DNA of 64,000 bases, from the NCBI GenBank assembly GCA_022478985.1, contig JAKSZP010012264.1, positions 1-64,000 on the forward strand, written 5' to 3'. Below are positions 33,364-45,124 of this stretch, piece by piece. Made by a program: the position numbers and the translations under genes. The notes under the pieces were generated by a model. The model ran no database searches, was not told the DNA's origin, and saw nothing but the letters and a program-made list of their open reading frames with translations. This DNA comes from Massospora cicadina (lineage: Eukaryota; Entomophthoromycota; Entomophthoromycetes; Entomophthorales; Entomophthoraceae). Every line of letters begins with the position of its first letter. Position 1 is the first letter of the stretch.

Positions 33364-33525
33364 GCCTTTTGCGATCAGAGCTTGACGAGCGAGCGTCGCT
33401 GTGGACGAGAGGTATTGGAGTGCGCAGTAAAGGAACTTTACATTGAATTGCGCGGCTATATTCTGACGCGTCCGCAACGGTAAAAAGGCTTGGGCAGCTA
33501 TTTGCCTATACTCAACCGCAAAGGG
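33364..33525. mobile_element. piggyBac-like MITE, CpG-rich
   Basis: 162 bp. Left end GCCTTTTGCGATC, right end ...ACCGCAAAGGG (reads CCCTTTGCGGT inward). Flanks TTTA (33360-33363) and TTAA (33526-33529). TTAA duplication plus CCCTTT-like ends is the piggyBac signature. The interior is dense in CpG (gacgagcgagcgtcgc) against a CpG-poor background, so the insertion is recent or escaped deamination. No coding capacity. Confidence 0.55.
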
Positions 33526-33529
33526 TTAA

Positions 33530-34283
33530 AACACCAACTATAAATGACTTTTGTTCAAATTAAAGCATATGTTTATTAGTAAAAAAGGACACTAGAGAAT
33601 GAAACTCATCGCATTATAGATGGGTCTTTAGTAAAAACTCAATATGCTTGATGAATAGGGTATTGGTTACAAAATTGTTGTCCCAATTTTTATTAGACTA
33701 TGGCTTGACGCATCTAGCTATAAGTATTTCATCAATTTTATATAATTTTTGTGCTCTCTTAATTAAGATTGGTTATAACTAATTGAGTAATTACTTCAAT
33801 TGATTGATTTATATCATTCAGCTATCTTAATGTTTCTATTATTAAAAGTAGGAACTTTTTAAAACAAATAATATGTATCAATAATATTATAATGCCTTGT
33901 TAGTGTCTATTTCTATGTTGGCTTGTCTCAAACAGCAAATATTTAGTCCAGTTTATGTTAATTTTAATATATGACAAATTATAAATATGCACAATGGAAA
34001 TTATCATAAATCTATCTAATAAATTATATAATACAAGTATGTTAAGCTGTAAGAACATAGTTGCCTGAATAAAGCTTAGCTTTACGATTGAAAATTGATA
34101 ATTTTACTTGTTTATGGAACTATAATTATTTATACATTCTCAATTTAAAATACATATATTTCAGTTAGCAATTTAATTTTAAAGTTTTATTATTAAAAGA
34201 GCATAGACAGTTTGTAGGAGATTAATTTGCCAGAAAACTATAATACAAAGGGTTGTGGGATAGCTTCTTTTAATTTCACTAGT
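33530..34283. other. AT-rich, nothing recognised
   Basis: Long runs of A/T without open frames or repeat matches. Confidence 0.4.
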
Positions 34284-34325
34284 CCTTCAGTTTATTTTTT
34301 TAGTATTACATGATCCCAACCCTTG
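34284..34325 (-). mobile_element. Third LINE-like tail
   Basis: Contains ttttttagtattacatgatcccaaccc, matching the 20035 tail at most positions. The duplication could not be found, so the extent is approximate. Confidence 0.45.
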
Positions 34326-34610
34326 GAGGAGTGTTGAGATTTGGTCTTACCAACTATAAAAACAAATTATTATTTACATAGTTCTATATTTAACTAATTA
34401 CTAGACTGAGGGTTAGACGTTTCTCTTTTACTTTGACCACTTACTTGATCAAATTTTGAATTTGTGAGTTTTTTACAGCAACTAAAGCCATTCTGCTGAA
34501 CCAAAGTTAGATGTTATCAAGTCTGACACCTGCTGCCCCTGCATGTGGTAGTGTTGCACACCTCCTGGTGTTTTTGGTTGATGTGGAAGTGCACTCAGGA
34601 TGGCTCTGCT

Positions 34611-34900
34611 TGACATGGTTGCAGCTGATTGAAAGAAGACTGGGCTTCCAACCTGGGTGTGATAATACCCAGTGAAGAGCCCAAAATTCCAGGGGCACAG
34701 TCAGCCTAGTATCTGAAAGTGAGCTGATCTAGAGGTTAGGTGAGGAAAAAAATCTGTTTAAATAAATACCAAAGAATCCCATAACAAGCCAGAAGACTAC
34801 AATAGGGCAACCTAAGGTCCTACTGAGGCAAACCTCTGAATGGGAGAGGCAGGGAAGGTGATAACTCCTCTAAGTTCCATAGCTGTTGGTTATTATATAA
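34611..34900 (-). repeat. Relic of an A-type LTR, minus strand
   Basis: On the minus strand, blocks align with the tail of the LTR of A: cctctccc, gggttgccc-like, tttcctcac, ctagatc, tgtgcccctggaattttggg, ending ccatgtca at 34611. It translates in the A frame: VPLEFWALHWVLSHPGWKPSLLSIS against VPLAFWSLHWVLTHPDWEPSLILIS. The sequence below 34611 would be the start of an interior, but nothing in it is recognised. Confidence 0.7.
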
Positions 34901-36425
34901 ACAGATTAGAATTGTTATAAAACATATGATGGATGGATCACAACAGATAGATGATGGATTAGCCAAGTGAATTGTGGTGGCTTGCATGGTTTTGAGCTTG
35001 TCACTTCAGTCTAATTGCAATTAGCACAGTTAAATGTGCACTACCTAACAGGTAATCTGTATGAAGACAGATATCTAAAAAAGGGGAAAATCCTGAAGTA
35101 TTCACATTAGGGTTTTTATTAATAATAGAATAAGCACACCACAGTATTAAATACTCACAATGGCTATGAAGAAGTGGGTTATAATCTATGTAGTTCTCAA
35201 CTTATAAGCTCTGGTAAAAACAAGATCTTTTTCAAATGGCAATTTCTCCTAGCTATGCTCACTCACTCCCCAGGTTATAAATGGTGTAACTAAGTAGTAC
35301 TTGTAAATTACATGATATTTACATAAACTTAAATAAGTCAGATAATGAATTCCTAGAGCTCAGGGCATTTACATTAAGGTTGCACTTAAACGGATTACAA
35401 CTGAGACATTGGTAAATAGCTAAAATGATTAATGCTAAACTTATTGATGACTAGTTCACGCTGGTGCAAGGGTATGGTAATTATTAATATAATATAAAAG
35501 GTGATAGGAAAACTGGGGCTGCAGGCCAAGGTAATCAATGTATTAGGAAATTAAGAGTATTATGGGGTGGGGATTTAGGATTCAATCCTTGATCATAATT
35601 ATCAGTAATAAAAGGTGCCAAGGTGGGTACAAATAGGAACTTGATACTATTGAATAGCAACTACTTATAAAAATGTAGGAGCAGGGGTTTTGTAATCTAT
35701 ATTAAATTAATTATATAGATTGACATTGGCATAGAGGCCCAATCAATTCAAAGATTTGTCTATTTATCAGTAAAAGGTCTAAATATAAATTAAATAAATT
35801 GTTATTATGATGGTTTGCCAGATTATTTGAAACACATGACATGCGCAATGAATCAGCAACTATGATTGGATGCATAACTATTCACAAATTTGCCTAGGGT
35901 GCAGATTGATGCTAGATCATTGGTTGGAATTTCAACTTCATGAACAGCAAGATTATCCTGTGGCTGACAACGTGCATCATCAGATTACTTGAAGAAATAA
36001 TGATATGGCATGGAAAGCAGATTCCACAGCAAAGTTTATGGGAAAAGATAGGTTTATTGAAGAGAAATTAAAATAAAGAATAAATCAGCAAGCTACCCTA
36101 AAGAGGGGTGGTTGTCTTTATAGCGAAAAGAGACCAAATCAGAAGGGAGCTAATGAACTGGCCTGAGATTAAGATCCTTTAGAAAAACCTAATTGGTTGG
36201 CTGAGGAAGAGTATTATTGAGGAAAAATCTTAAACAGATTTGGATCAGGTTATAAAAATTTTTTTATATTAATGTTCTGGACCAGATAATAATTAAGATC
36301 AATCAAATCAATTTTGCATGAATTTTTCCTGATTGTTAAATCAATGCACCCAGTTTCACATAAATACATTTTAACTGGCAATTGATTATCATAACTTCAG
36401 GGGGTGAATTGGGAAACCCAGAGTT
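34901..36425. other. Unassigned sequence
   Basis: AT-rich without open frames. The stretch 36000-36130 (ggtttattgaagagaa...ttgtctttatagcg) faintly recalls the LTR of D. No element borders identified. Confidence 0.3.
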
Positions 36426-36520
36426 TTACAAGAGTGTTTGTAACTCTTATTCCCAGAGGTGGAGGTGAATGACAACCACGCTATCAGAGAGCAACATGTT
36501 AACAACAAAGGAAAAAGAGC

Positions 36521-37213
36521 TGTTGGATTTTAGACCTTTATTGAGCTTTCTGGTGCATTGTTTGCCTAAAATCTAACAATTATGAGGATTAACACCACTT
36601 ATTTTAAAAAATAATCAAGCACTAATACTATAAAAAAGGATAAAATGTATATTTTTTTATTGGTTGTGGTGAGAAATTAAGAAAACCCTCTCAAAATCTA
36701 GCAGCTTAGTTTTTAAACTATATTGAGGGTCAAAGAGAAATTAATGTGAAGTTTGGATTGCTTAGTAATGTCTGAATTAGGGATTATGGGGATTTGACTT
36801 ATTAGATCGCTGGAAACTTGCCTCATGTTGATAGAACAGCTGATGGAAAGTTGATTGCAGGTAGGATATTCCATGAGGCAACAATTTTATAAACTTTACC
36901 AAATCATTGGGCATGAAAATATTTCCACCTTGCAGGACCCCTTTCAACCCTATAAAAGAGGGCAGTCTCCACAGTGTTGGTTTTACTAAATTTGCTGTAA
37001 GAAGGGGAGGGACCTCAGAATGGCTTCCTGGATTTGGCCAACGATTTGGTGTAATCTGACTGCCCAAACTTGTGCTTTTTGCCCAAGTATTAATAGAAGT
37101 GTTACCTCAATTTGAGAGGTTCCACCAGGAATTAGCAAGGGTCTTTAGGCCAATTTTTGTCATTTTCATCCAAAAAGCTCTTTTTATAATATCAGAATTG
37201 CAGTTGTCTGACA
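36521..37213 (-). repeat. 3' LTR of element F
   Basis: Ends TGTTGG and CTGACA; partner of 51069-51774. The minus-strand frame at 36777-37067 lies inside the LTR and is only partly kept in the partner. Confidence 0.8.
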
Positions 37214-38456
37214 TTACCCCTTCAAGAGTGTTAGAGGGTGAATAAAGTCCTAAACTGGCTATAAACCCAGTTGATGGGCACTTCATAAGCAAGGGATTTG
37301 ATGAAGTATTCATCCCCTCACTTATGTGATGACAAAGGGTCCTTCCCAGATTGATCCAAGCTTTTCACCTCTAGGAGTTATATGGTTTGGTAATATGCTA
37401 CCAAGTTGGATACTTGAAAGAAAGGGAGTGGGGCCTGGATCTTATTAGCTGCTTGGCCTTCTTTAGTGACAGTCTTGGCCAAGTTAGTCATAACCTTCAC
37501 TTAAAGTTGAATGATAAATTGGGCCAACTTTTTCATGGTTTGCTCTGGGTTAGTTCTGTCAGCAAAAGTATATTTTGCTAGTAGAGACATTACCCCAGGT
37601 TCTTGGCCATACAACACACAGAAAGGAAAATTCTTTAGTATTCAATGGTAACTAATTTGATAGGCCATGAGGGCACTGGGTAAGTAGAGATCCCACTGGA
37701 GAGGGTCTGAATTGGCCATTTTGTGGAGTATCAAAACCAAGGTTCCATTAACTCTTTCTATGGCCTCATTTGTGGATGAATTGTAGGGGGCCAAAAAGAT
37801 TTGTTGTGTTCTTATAAAAGTGGTGAGGAGCTTTTCCACTTTGGAGGTGAAGTCATTTCATTGTCATAAAGGATGATTTGGGGGCAGCCATGTAATGTGA
37901 ATATATTTTGATGTAAAAAGGTAGCAGTGTCTTTGGCCGTCTAAGTGGGTAGAGCAACAGCTTCAACCCATTTAGTAGAATGAGCAATTCTGACCAGAAT
38001 ATAACAATCGCCACTAGTGGTCTGAGGCAGAGCCCCTACCTATCCAAATTTATGGTGTGGAAAGGTTGTTGGGGATAGTTGGTTGATACAGATACCAGGT
38101 CTTATAACTGGATTGTTTTTTACAGGTCAGACAAGCTTCCTAGACTTTAACTATGGTCTCCATGATGCCTTTCCAGTAATACTGCTCTAACCTAATTGTA
38201 GTTTTTTGGACTCCGCCTTGCCCATTATAGTGTGAGACTCCATTATCACAGGTACTCGCTCAGATGGCTGAAATGGGGCAACCAGTTTACTCCTACTTTC
38301 TTTTTAAACTTACCACTTTCTACATTGGTGTTGGGGGAGTGCCATTCTAGATCTTTTGTACTGGTTCATCTTCATCAGCCCACACATTAGGAGTCATGAG
38401 GAGGTCATGCAACCTCTCTGATTTGCTATTGTCAAGGTGTAGGACAGGCAGCTGCG
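37214..38456 (-). pseudogene. Integrase relic of F
   Basis: On the minus strand 37642-37839 reads FLAPYNSSTNEAIERVNGTLVLILHKM...WDLYLPSALMAYQISYH, the block around the catalytic glutamate (usual NGxxERxNGT). Upstream, 37860-38200 holds degraded core and zinc-finger pieces. Downstream, 37220-37640 holds the C-terminal domain; no chromodomain is readable. Stops are frequent. The element class differs from A/B/C, whose motif is DGQTERVNQ. Confidence 0.65.
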
Positions 38457-38942
38457 TCACCCATCAACTTTCATATGGCTCATCCCAGCTTGACGCTCAA
38501 TGGTCATATTGTAGTGCTGGAGCTTAAGAGCCCAGCGAGCCAACCGCCCAATGGAGTCCTTTATATTTTGTAACCACTTCAAGGATGTGTGGTCAGTAAT
38601 CACTTTAAATGAAGTCTCATATAAGAAGGAGCGGTAGTGTTTCACAGTGAGAAGGACAGTAAGGCACTCCTTCTCCATGATGCTGTAGTTGCGCTCAGCT
38701 TTTAAGAGCATCTTACTGAAGTAAAAAACAGGATGATCAACCCCATTTTAATCCAACTGAGCTAAGGTAGCTCCAATGGCGTAAACAGAGGTATCTGTGA
38801 ATAACATAAAAGGCTTGTCATAGTCAGGGTAACGAGAATAGGCCTTTTTTGTAATAGATCCTTTAAGGTCTCAAACGCGGCCTTTTGTTCAGCACCCCGA
38901 TGGAATGGAATGTATTTAGCCAAGAGATATATGAGGGGCTCA
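38457..38942 (-). pseudogene. RNase H relic of F
   Basis: An open stretch at 38457-38711 reads ...AERNYSIMEKECLTVLLTVKHYRSFLYETSFKVITDHTSLKWL..., the second half of Gypsy RNase H with the catalytic E of EKECL and D of TDHTSL retained. The first half, toward 38942, keeps a TDTSVYAIGATL-like block. It follows RT on the minus strand in the same frame but with stops between. Confidence 0.75.
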
Positions 38943-39480
38943 CTAAGATGGGCGAACTCTGGGGATAATTTGATGGTAATACCCCACTATGTCCAAGAAT
39001 ACCTGTATGTCACAAAGGGTTTTGGGCTCAGGCATCTTAGATATCACTTTCACCTTATCTTGAAGGGGTTGTATCTCATCTTGAGAGATAGTGTGCCCAA
39101 GGAAATGCAATTTCTTTTGGAATAAAGTACATTTTGAGGGATTCAGCTTGATGATAGATGTCTGCAACTGTTGAACCATTTTCTTCAGGTGATAGAGGTG
39201 CTAGTTGAAGGTCTTGGAAAAAACTGTGATGTCATCGAGATAGACAATCATGCAAATGAGCTTAAGATCCTGAAGAATATGATCCATTGTCCGCTGAAAA
39301 GTGGCAGGCACATTGCATAACCCCTGGGGTAGCCAAGTGGGTTGAGAAAAGCCCTTGCTACAGATAAGGGCGCACTTCTCCTGGTCCTGTGAAGAAATGT
39401 CCATATTCCAGCATCCACTAGCCAAGTCTATGGTGGAGAAGAACTTGGCCCAGAGAGTTGTGCTAGAGCATCGTCAATTT
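38943..39480 (-). pseudogene. Reverse transcriptase relic of F
   Basis: Two open stretches in one frame. 39425-39201 reads WNMDISSQDQEKCALICSKG, then GLCNVPATFQRTMDHIL, then an intact YLDD in MIVYLDDITVFSK. 39179-38943 reads SKCTLFQKKLHFLGHTISQDEIQP, then DIQVFLDIVGYYHQIIPR. Motif order is normal for Ty3/Gypsy RT. In-frame stops and the missing N-terminal fingers region rule out function. Confidence 0.8.
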
Positions 39481-40500
39481 GTGAGGATTGGTTAGCTGTT
39501 TATATTAGTGAAATTATTCAGCTTATAGTAGTATATAAAACCTGATGACCTCCGTTTTTCTTCTTTATAAGTAGAAGAGGGGAAGACCAAGAGCTTTGTG
39601 ATGGCACCAGCAACCCAGCGTTCAACAACTGTTTGAGATCCGTCCATATATGTAGCTCCTCAATTTTTGATTTGTGGCAGGCTTGGATTAAATGGGATGA
39701 GCATCCCCAATGTCAATAGTATAAGTCCAACCCTTCATGTGCCGTAGTCAGTATCAGATTTAGAGAAGATTTGTTATAGCATTCCAGTAAACTGTTAACT
39801 TTATTAAGCTCTTCAGAAGTTAGATCATCACAAATATGAACAGTAGAAAGGTTCATAACTATTGTTCAGCAGGTAGGTCCATATCTGCCATAGACTTGAT
39901 ACAGTGAACTTGTTTAATGTCCTCAATAGAGAACAGCAGGCCTCTTTCAATATCCTGATGCTTCTTGATGACCATGTCCTTTTTGGTGAGATATACTAAC
40001 AGGAGATTGATTGGTTGCTGATAAGCTGTGTCTAGCACACCTGGCAAAATTTAGGATCAAGAGGACTAAATTCATCAATGCTGATTAGATGCAATAGAAA
40101 ATTATTGGGGATTTATAGAGTAATCTTCATGTTAACTACTTTTTGTTCACCCGCCTTGATTTTTACCTCTTCTGACGCATAGAAAGGGATACCCTCTAGG
40201 GCGTCCACAAATTTGGACAGCTTTTTAGTATTTCACCCCGCCATGGTGTATTGTAGGGATAAGGAAAAAAGAGTGATAATCAACTGTACAAGCCTATTCC
40301 TTTTTATTAAGATCTACATTGGTCAGAATTAGAGGAAAGCCATAGTTAAGAAGGGGAGATAACCCTGACTCAAGTTAATAACTCCTTAAAATTTGAGCAT
40401 AAACTGGGTACCAATGAGTAGATCATAAGTATTGTTGGTTAAGACCACCGCAAAAGCTGACAAGATGAGCTTTCCAAAACTAATGGGCAGAAAAAAGTAT
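39481..40500 (-). pseudogene. RT fingers and linker/protease region of F, cut by element A
   Basis: Minus-strand fragments without long frames (39859-40047 is the largest). By order this is the RT N-terminal part and the start of the protease region. It is cut at 40500 by element A and continues at 48360. The last five bases AGTAT (40496-40500) are the target duplication of A. Confidence 0.45.
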
Positions 40501-42113
40501 TATAAGTCTCAGGGATCAGCCCCTACAACTGGATAGGGAGCAGCATCCCTTTTGGACCAAAAGGGGGCTAAAGGACCAAGTGGACCCCCTGTCACAGTTG
40601 AGTGACCTGGCACACGTGGTTGATGAGCGCTGGGTAACTGCCCTTCCACCTAGAGATATCCAAATCTCTCCCCTCCCCCTCCCCAACCCTGATAAGATTA
40701 ATAGAGGGGACCTGCCAGGAGATCATGCAGGCCAGAGGCCTTGGGCGGGCCCCTGGGACCCCCACTTACCAGGGAAAATTTACCAAAATTTTGAAGAAAC
40801 TGCCAGTGCAAGTATTGGAGCCATCCTGCAGATTCTGGGCTAATGGAGATGGTCCAGACTGGTCAGGTCTGAGAATCAGATTGGAACTCAATTTAAGTTT
40901 TGAACCAGGCCACCAGTGACTCAGACCAGTTGCCCCACCCCTTGGAATGGATCTGAGAAGCTCAGATCACATAGACAACCAAATTAAGAGTTTAGACTGG
41001 GTTGTGGACAACTGAGCACCAAGGCCACAGCCCCCCAGGAAAATCTGGGAAATCTGCACCACTTGAGCTGCCCAACTCAAATAGTCAAGGCCCACATTGG
41101 TACCATTACCCTGGTCTGGCCCCAAAAATTTGGGAAATCAGCAAAAGTTTTTTTTATTTTTGACAAGATTTTGAAAACCATCCATCCACTCCCCCATCCG
41201 CCAGCCAACCAAACCCCATCGCCAATCCCCAACCACCCAATACTTAAGGCAACTGCTCAGTCAATGGCAGTTATTAGTTCATTCTCTATTCTCCTTGCGC
41301 TTTGCACCAAAATAAAGTTGATTACCCTGAACGCCTTGTCACAGACTCCGCCTGTTTGTTTTTCCTGTTCAAAATTCCACCAATTAATCTGGCAAAGCAT
41401 GCCGCCACCCAAATAATTTTCCCAATGATTGCCAAATGGGTCATCCAGTTACTCAACCCCACCATGCAGTGGTGGATCATATCCATGGTGCACCGCCTCA
41501 CTCTCAATGATGGAGTTGACTCTCCATCCATTTTTGCATATCCGTTAAAGGCAAACCCATACATTTGTTTCACCAACAGGCTTTCTAAGAGCGCTCCCCT
41601 ATCAGAGCAGCCTTAGGGTGCCCCTGCCTCAAGGCCCGCGAGCTCAGCTCCCACACCCAGCTCATCTGCCATTGATCCCACCCACCTAAGGGCCCCAGAG
41701 TACCCCAACCAATGGGAACTTGGCCCCAATGCTCATCTTGGGCCCATGTCTCTCTCTGACAGCACTCCTGTTTGCGCGGTAGGTTTTATGCCACCCCTCT
41801 CTGGCGCACAGACCCACCTACCCATAACCAAAGGATAGCAACTGCGCACCCTGGAGGATTCATCATCCTCCCCACCTCTCCCGCCCTTGGGGGTTGCCCC
41901 CACAAGACTTGCGGTTGCCCCCATTGCAACCATCTGGTTTGCCTTGGGGGCCTTCAGTACATTTATAAACATTTACTTTCCTCACATCTCTACTAGATCC
42001 CCCTTCTTCTAGTCGCATGGACTGCTGTGCCCTTGGCATTCTGGTCCCTCCACTGGGTGCTCACACACCTGACTGGGAGCCCAGTCTAATTCTTATCAGC
42101 CGTTTCTATGACA
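40501..42113 (+). repeat. 5' LTR of element A
   Basis: Starts TATAAG where the right LTR has TGTAAG (a G to A change) and ends TATGACA. An AATAAA at about 41310 lies near a CTTGCGCTTTGCACC block. Contains an open frame at 41302-41616 (104 codons) that ends at a TAG where the other LTR has CAG. Unusually long for a fungal Gypsy LTR. Confidence 0.92.
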
Positions 42114-42255
42114 TAATGAACTGACCCATAACCTTAGCCTTCTCCACCCTCCTCATTGGCACTGGCAAAGCGTTGGCCTACGCCCTAACCTTAAATGTAC
42201 TCTCTCTCTGCAACCTAGCCTTCTCCCGCTGGTCGGTGGCCTCATTTGTCTGAGC

Positions 42256-43217
42256 ATGCCACCAGTTTGTGTTGACCTGGTCCCCACCCCGCAGACCCCT
42301 GGCGTCAAGTGTCACCCCATCAGTCAACATGATAGGGTTGGGAGTCCCCCTATCCCTTCTGATGAGGTGGCCGACCAAATCCTGGGTGTCCTGGTGGAAC
42401 TTCAGGTGCGCTTCACCACCGATGGGGGGAAAACTCCCCTCTCTTCTGATGCCTAGCAGAGCGTAGCTCTCCTTGATGCCCTATATGGGGATGCCTGACG
42501 CTGGGTCAGGGGAGTGCTCCGCTCTGCTGCTAAGTCTGGGAGCCCCACCCCCCTACTGGCGCTGGTTACTTCAGCGGTCCAGGCCCCTGAGTCTAGACTG
42601 GCGCGCCTCCTCCATCTGTTCACACTAGGGCAAACAGCCACGGACCTGCCCTCCCTAATCAAAGCCTTTGTGGTCCTGGCCCCCACGGTGCCCATCCCCC
42701 AAAATCGCCATCTCCGCCTTCCAAGCTGCCTTGGACCCCACTGCGGCTGCCCATGCATCTTGGGACCCCCTCCTGGGTCCTTAGAAATTGCATTCTTGGT
42801 GGCTCGTGCAATTGGGGCCAGGCCCTTCCATGCACCCGCATGCGCTGTTGCAGCTCTTGAGGTCCCGCGTGCCACCCCCTCTCCCCCTGCCAGTGGTCGC
42901 GGCCAAGGGAAGCGCCCCCAGGTCTTGCCGCCCTCTGCGCCCCCTCTGTACCCACCTTGGGTACCCTCCCCTTGGAAGAGCCCCTGCCTGCTGCACCCCC
43001 TGCTCTCACCCCAGATCAGGAAAGTGGGCCCTTGATCCCCCAGAGCTCAGAGCCTGCCCACCCTGGCACCACCCCCAGTTAACCTGGAGGCCCCCTCAAA
43101 GAGATTGGAGCGGGCATATGCATCAACCCTCACTGCCCCATTTGGGACAAGGAAGAAGCAGAAACCCCTCCCCAGTTCCAGACCAGCCTGGCGCCTCTTG
43201 GTCAATCTCTTCTAATT
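42256..43217 (+). pseudogene. Gag-like region of A
   Basis: The first frame reads DEVADQILGVLVELQVRF..., passes TAG/TGA stops at 42454-42456 and 42496-42498, and continues as RWVRGVLRSAAKSGSPTPLL...LARLLHLFTLGQTATDLPSLIKAFVVL. It resembles a helical capsid-like segment followed by a long proline/arginine-rich tail (to about 43200) spread over shifted frames. The start codon is not certain. No CCHC knuckle was seen. The role is inferred from position between the LTR and the protease. Confidence 0.5.
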
Positions 43218-43604
43218 ATGGGTCATGCTCCCTCCTTGGCTGCTCTCTCTCTTGCCCACCCCAATAAAGAAGATCAAGCCTACTTCTTGTTCCCTATCTC
43301 CTTCCCCTTAGAGTTGGGTAAATTTACTGTGCAAGCCCTCCTCAACACTGGAGAGGAAGGCAACTTTATTGACCTCAGTGTGGCGCATTCCTTGGATCTG
43401 ACAATGGAAGAAGCCTCTTTGGCCCTGGGTGCCTCATCGGAGCCCATGAAGTCTTACCACATCTGACGCCCATTGCACTTCTCTGTCCATGACTTTGGGT
43501 TCTGTGACCACTTCTCAGCTGTACAGGACTTGCTCTACCCTGTGATCTTGGGGGTGGGCTGGTGGCGGTGACAGCAGGTCCACATCAATCTTGCTAATAA
43601 CTCC
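43218..43604 (+). pseudogene. Protease relic of A
   Basis: Contains FTVQALLNTGEEGNFIDLSVAHSLDL. The retropepsin site, usually LhDSGAxxNFI, here reads LLNTGEEGNFI: the catalytic aspartate is asparagine and the alanine is glutamate. The frame stops at TGA 43464-43466, continues as RPLHFSVHDFGF...LLYPVILGVGWWR and stops again near 43569. The same LLYPVILGV block links protease to RT in B and C. Confidence 0.7.
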
Positions 43605-44609
43605 TTGTTGTTCTCAAACCTCAAGTTGAGTGGAGAGTTTCCCTTGTTGAAAACCCTCCCCCTTGACACATCCCTCGGCTCTATTTCTCCCCTGGACCCT
43701 GCTCCCATTGACCTCCCTTCAGACTTCCCACCCTTCCTAACCCCCTATAAGTCCATCTTTGACATGTCTCTGGCTTCCAAGATCCCCCTACACTCCAAAT
43801 ATGACCTAACATTTCATTTGACAGTTGACCTAGTCAAGATCATCTGCCCCCTCTACCCCTACAAAGAGGAAGAGGACAAGGCCTTGGGGACTTGGCTAGA
43901 TGAGATGCTAGAGAAGGGTTGGCTTATCAAGAAATCTTCACCGGTTGCCTCCCCCATAGTTTTCTCTCAGAAAGCAGATGGCACCCTGCACCCTTGCGTC
44001 GACTATGGCCACCTCAACAAAATCACCATCCCTGACCCCTACCCGTTGCCCTTAGAGCAGACCATTGCCCAAGCCATCGCCAAATACTAGGTCTTCTCAA
44101 AACTGGATCTAGTGAACGCCTTTAATCAGGTGAGGGTGGCGAGAGGACAAGAGTGGCTCACAGCTATCCGCACCTGCAGGGGTCTTTTTCAATTCATAGT
44201 GATGCCCTTTGGATTGAAGAACGCTCCAGCCACCTTCCAACGCCTCATCAATGATGTGCTTGGGGACTTGCACTTCTCATGCGCTGTAGCCTACATTGAT
44301 GATATTCTGATCCACTCCCCTACCCCAGAGCAACATGCCAAGGATCTTAAAGCAGTGGTGGCAGCCCTCCACAAAGCAGGGCTCTTTGTGAAACCCTCAA
44401 AGTTCGAATTTTTCTGGGATGAAGTGACCTTCTTAGGTAACCTCATTTTGAAGGATGGATATGCTGTTTCACCCTCTAAGCTTGAGGCGATCCAGTCTTG
44501 GTCTACCCCTACTACACAGAAACAACTCTGAAGTTTTCTCAGCATCATTACCTTCTTAAAAAAATTATCCCCAGCCCTCGCCCAACTGGCGGCACTCCTT
44601 CACCCCCTC
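43605..44609 (+). pseudogene. Reverse transcriptase of A
   Basis: A single frame with two stops: TAG 44088-44090 and TGA 44529-44531. Motifs in order: DEMLEKGWLIKKSSPVASPI, then CVDYGHLNKITIPDPYPLP, FSKLDLVNAFNQVRVA (motif A), MPFGLKNAPATFQRLIND (motif B), an intact YIDD at 44292-44303, KFEFFWDEVTFLGNLI and SFLSIITFLKKLSPALAQLAALLHPLT. Apart from the stops every diagnostic RT motif is present. A frameshift at about 44610 leads into RNase H. It would copy element RNA into cDNA inside Gag particles. Confidence 0.88.
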
Positions 44610-45124
44610 ACTGGGATAACGCCCCCTTCAAGTGGTCCCTGGAATGCCAGCATGCCTTCAAGTCTATCAAGGAGGTTTTCCTCACCGCCCCAGTCCTGCG
44701 GCATGCTGACACCTCCTGCCCCTTCATTGTAGCCTGCAATGCCTTGTCAGTGGCAGTGGGCGCTGTGCTGCTACAGGAGCATGAGGGGGTCGAGCACCCA
44801 GTGGCCTACTACTCCCACAAATTCACTTCCACAGAACAAGCATGGTCAATATATGACAAGGAGCTAGCAGCAGTGGTGTGGTCACTCACCCACTGGCGAT
44901 ACCTCCTGCAAGGCGCCCAGCATGAAATCACCATTTGGACTGACCATAAGGCATTACTATACTACTGCAAACCCCAGAAGCTGTGGCACCGGCAAACTCG
45001 CACATACCAGGACCTCTGTGGGTTTCATTTTAAATATGAATTTATAAAAGGCCCCCTAAATGAGTTGCCAGACATGCTCATCCAGAACCATCGCTATCAC
45101 CCAATGGTGGAGAGGACCTGCTAG
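44610..45124 (+). pseudogene. RNase H of A
   Basis: Open over about 170 codons: FKWSLECQHAFKSIKEVF, then PFIVACNALSVAVGAVLLQ, HPVAYYSHKFTSTEQAW, YDKELAAVVWSLTHWRYLLQG and IWTDHKALLYY. The first catalytic aspartate (usual TDASxxAxG) reads CNALSVAVG, so it is lost. The glutamate and the TDH aspartate remain. It ends at a TAG at 45122-45124 after ELPDMLIQNHRYHP. Confidence 0.85.

Noticed and set aside
42453..43035. Long overlapping frames on both strands (up to 173 codons)
   Set aside because: The G+C-rich proline-rich part of the gag region of A keeps several frames open at once; only the frame in line with the flanking pol order was considered.
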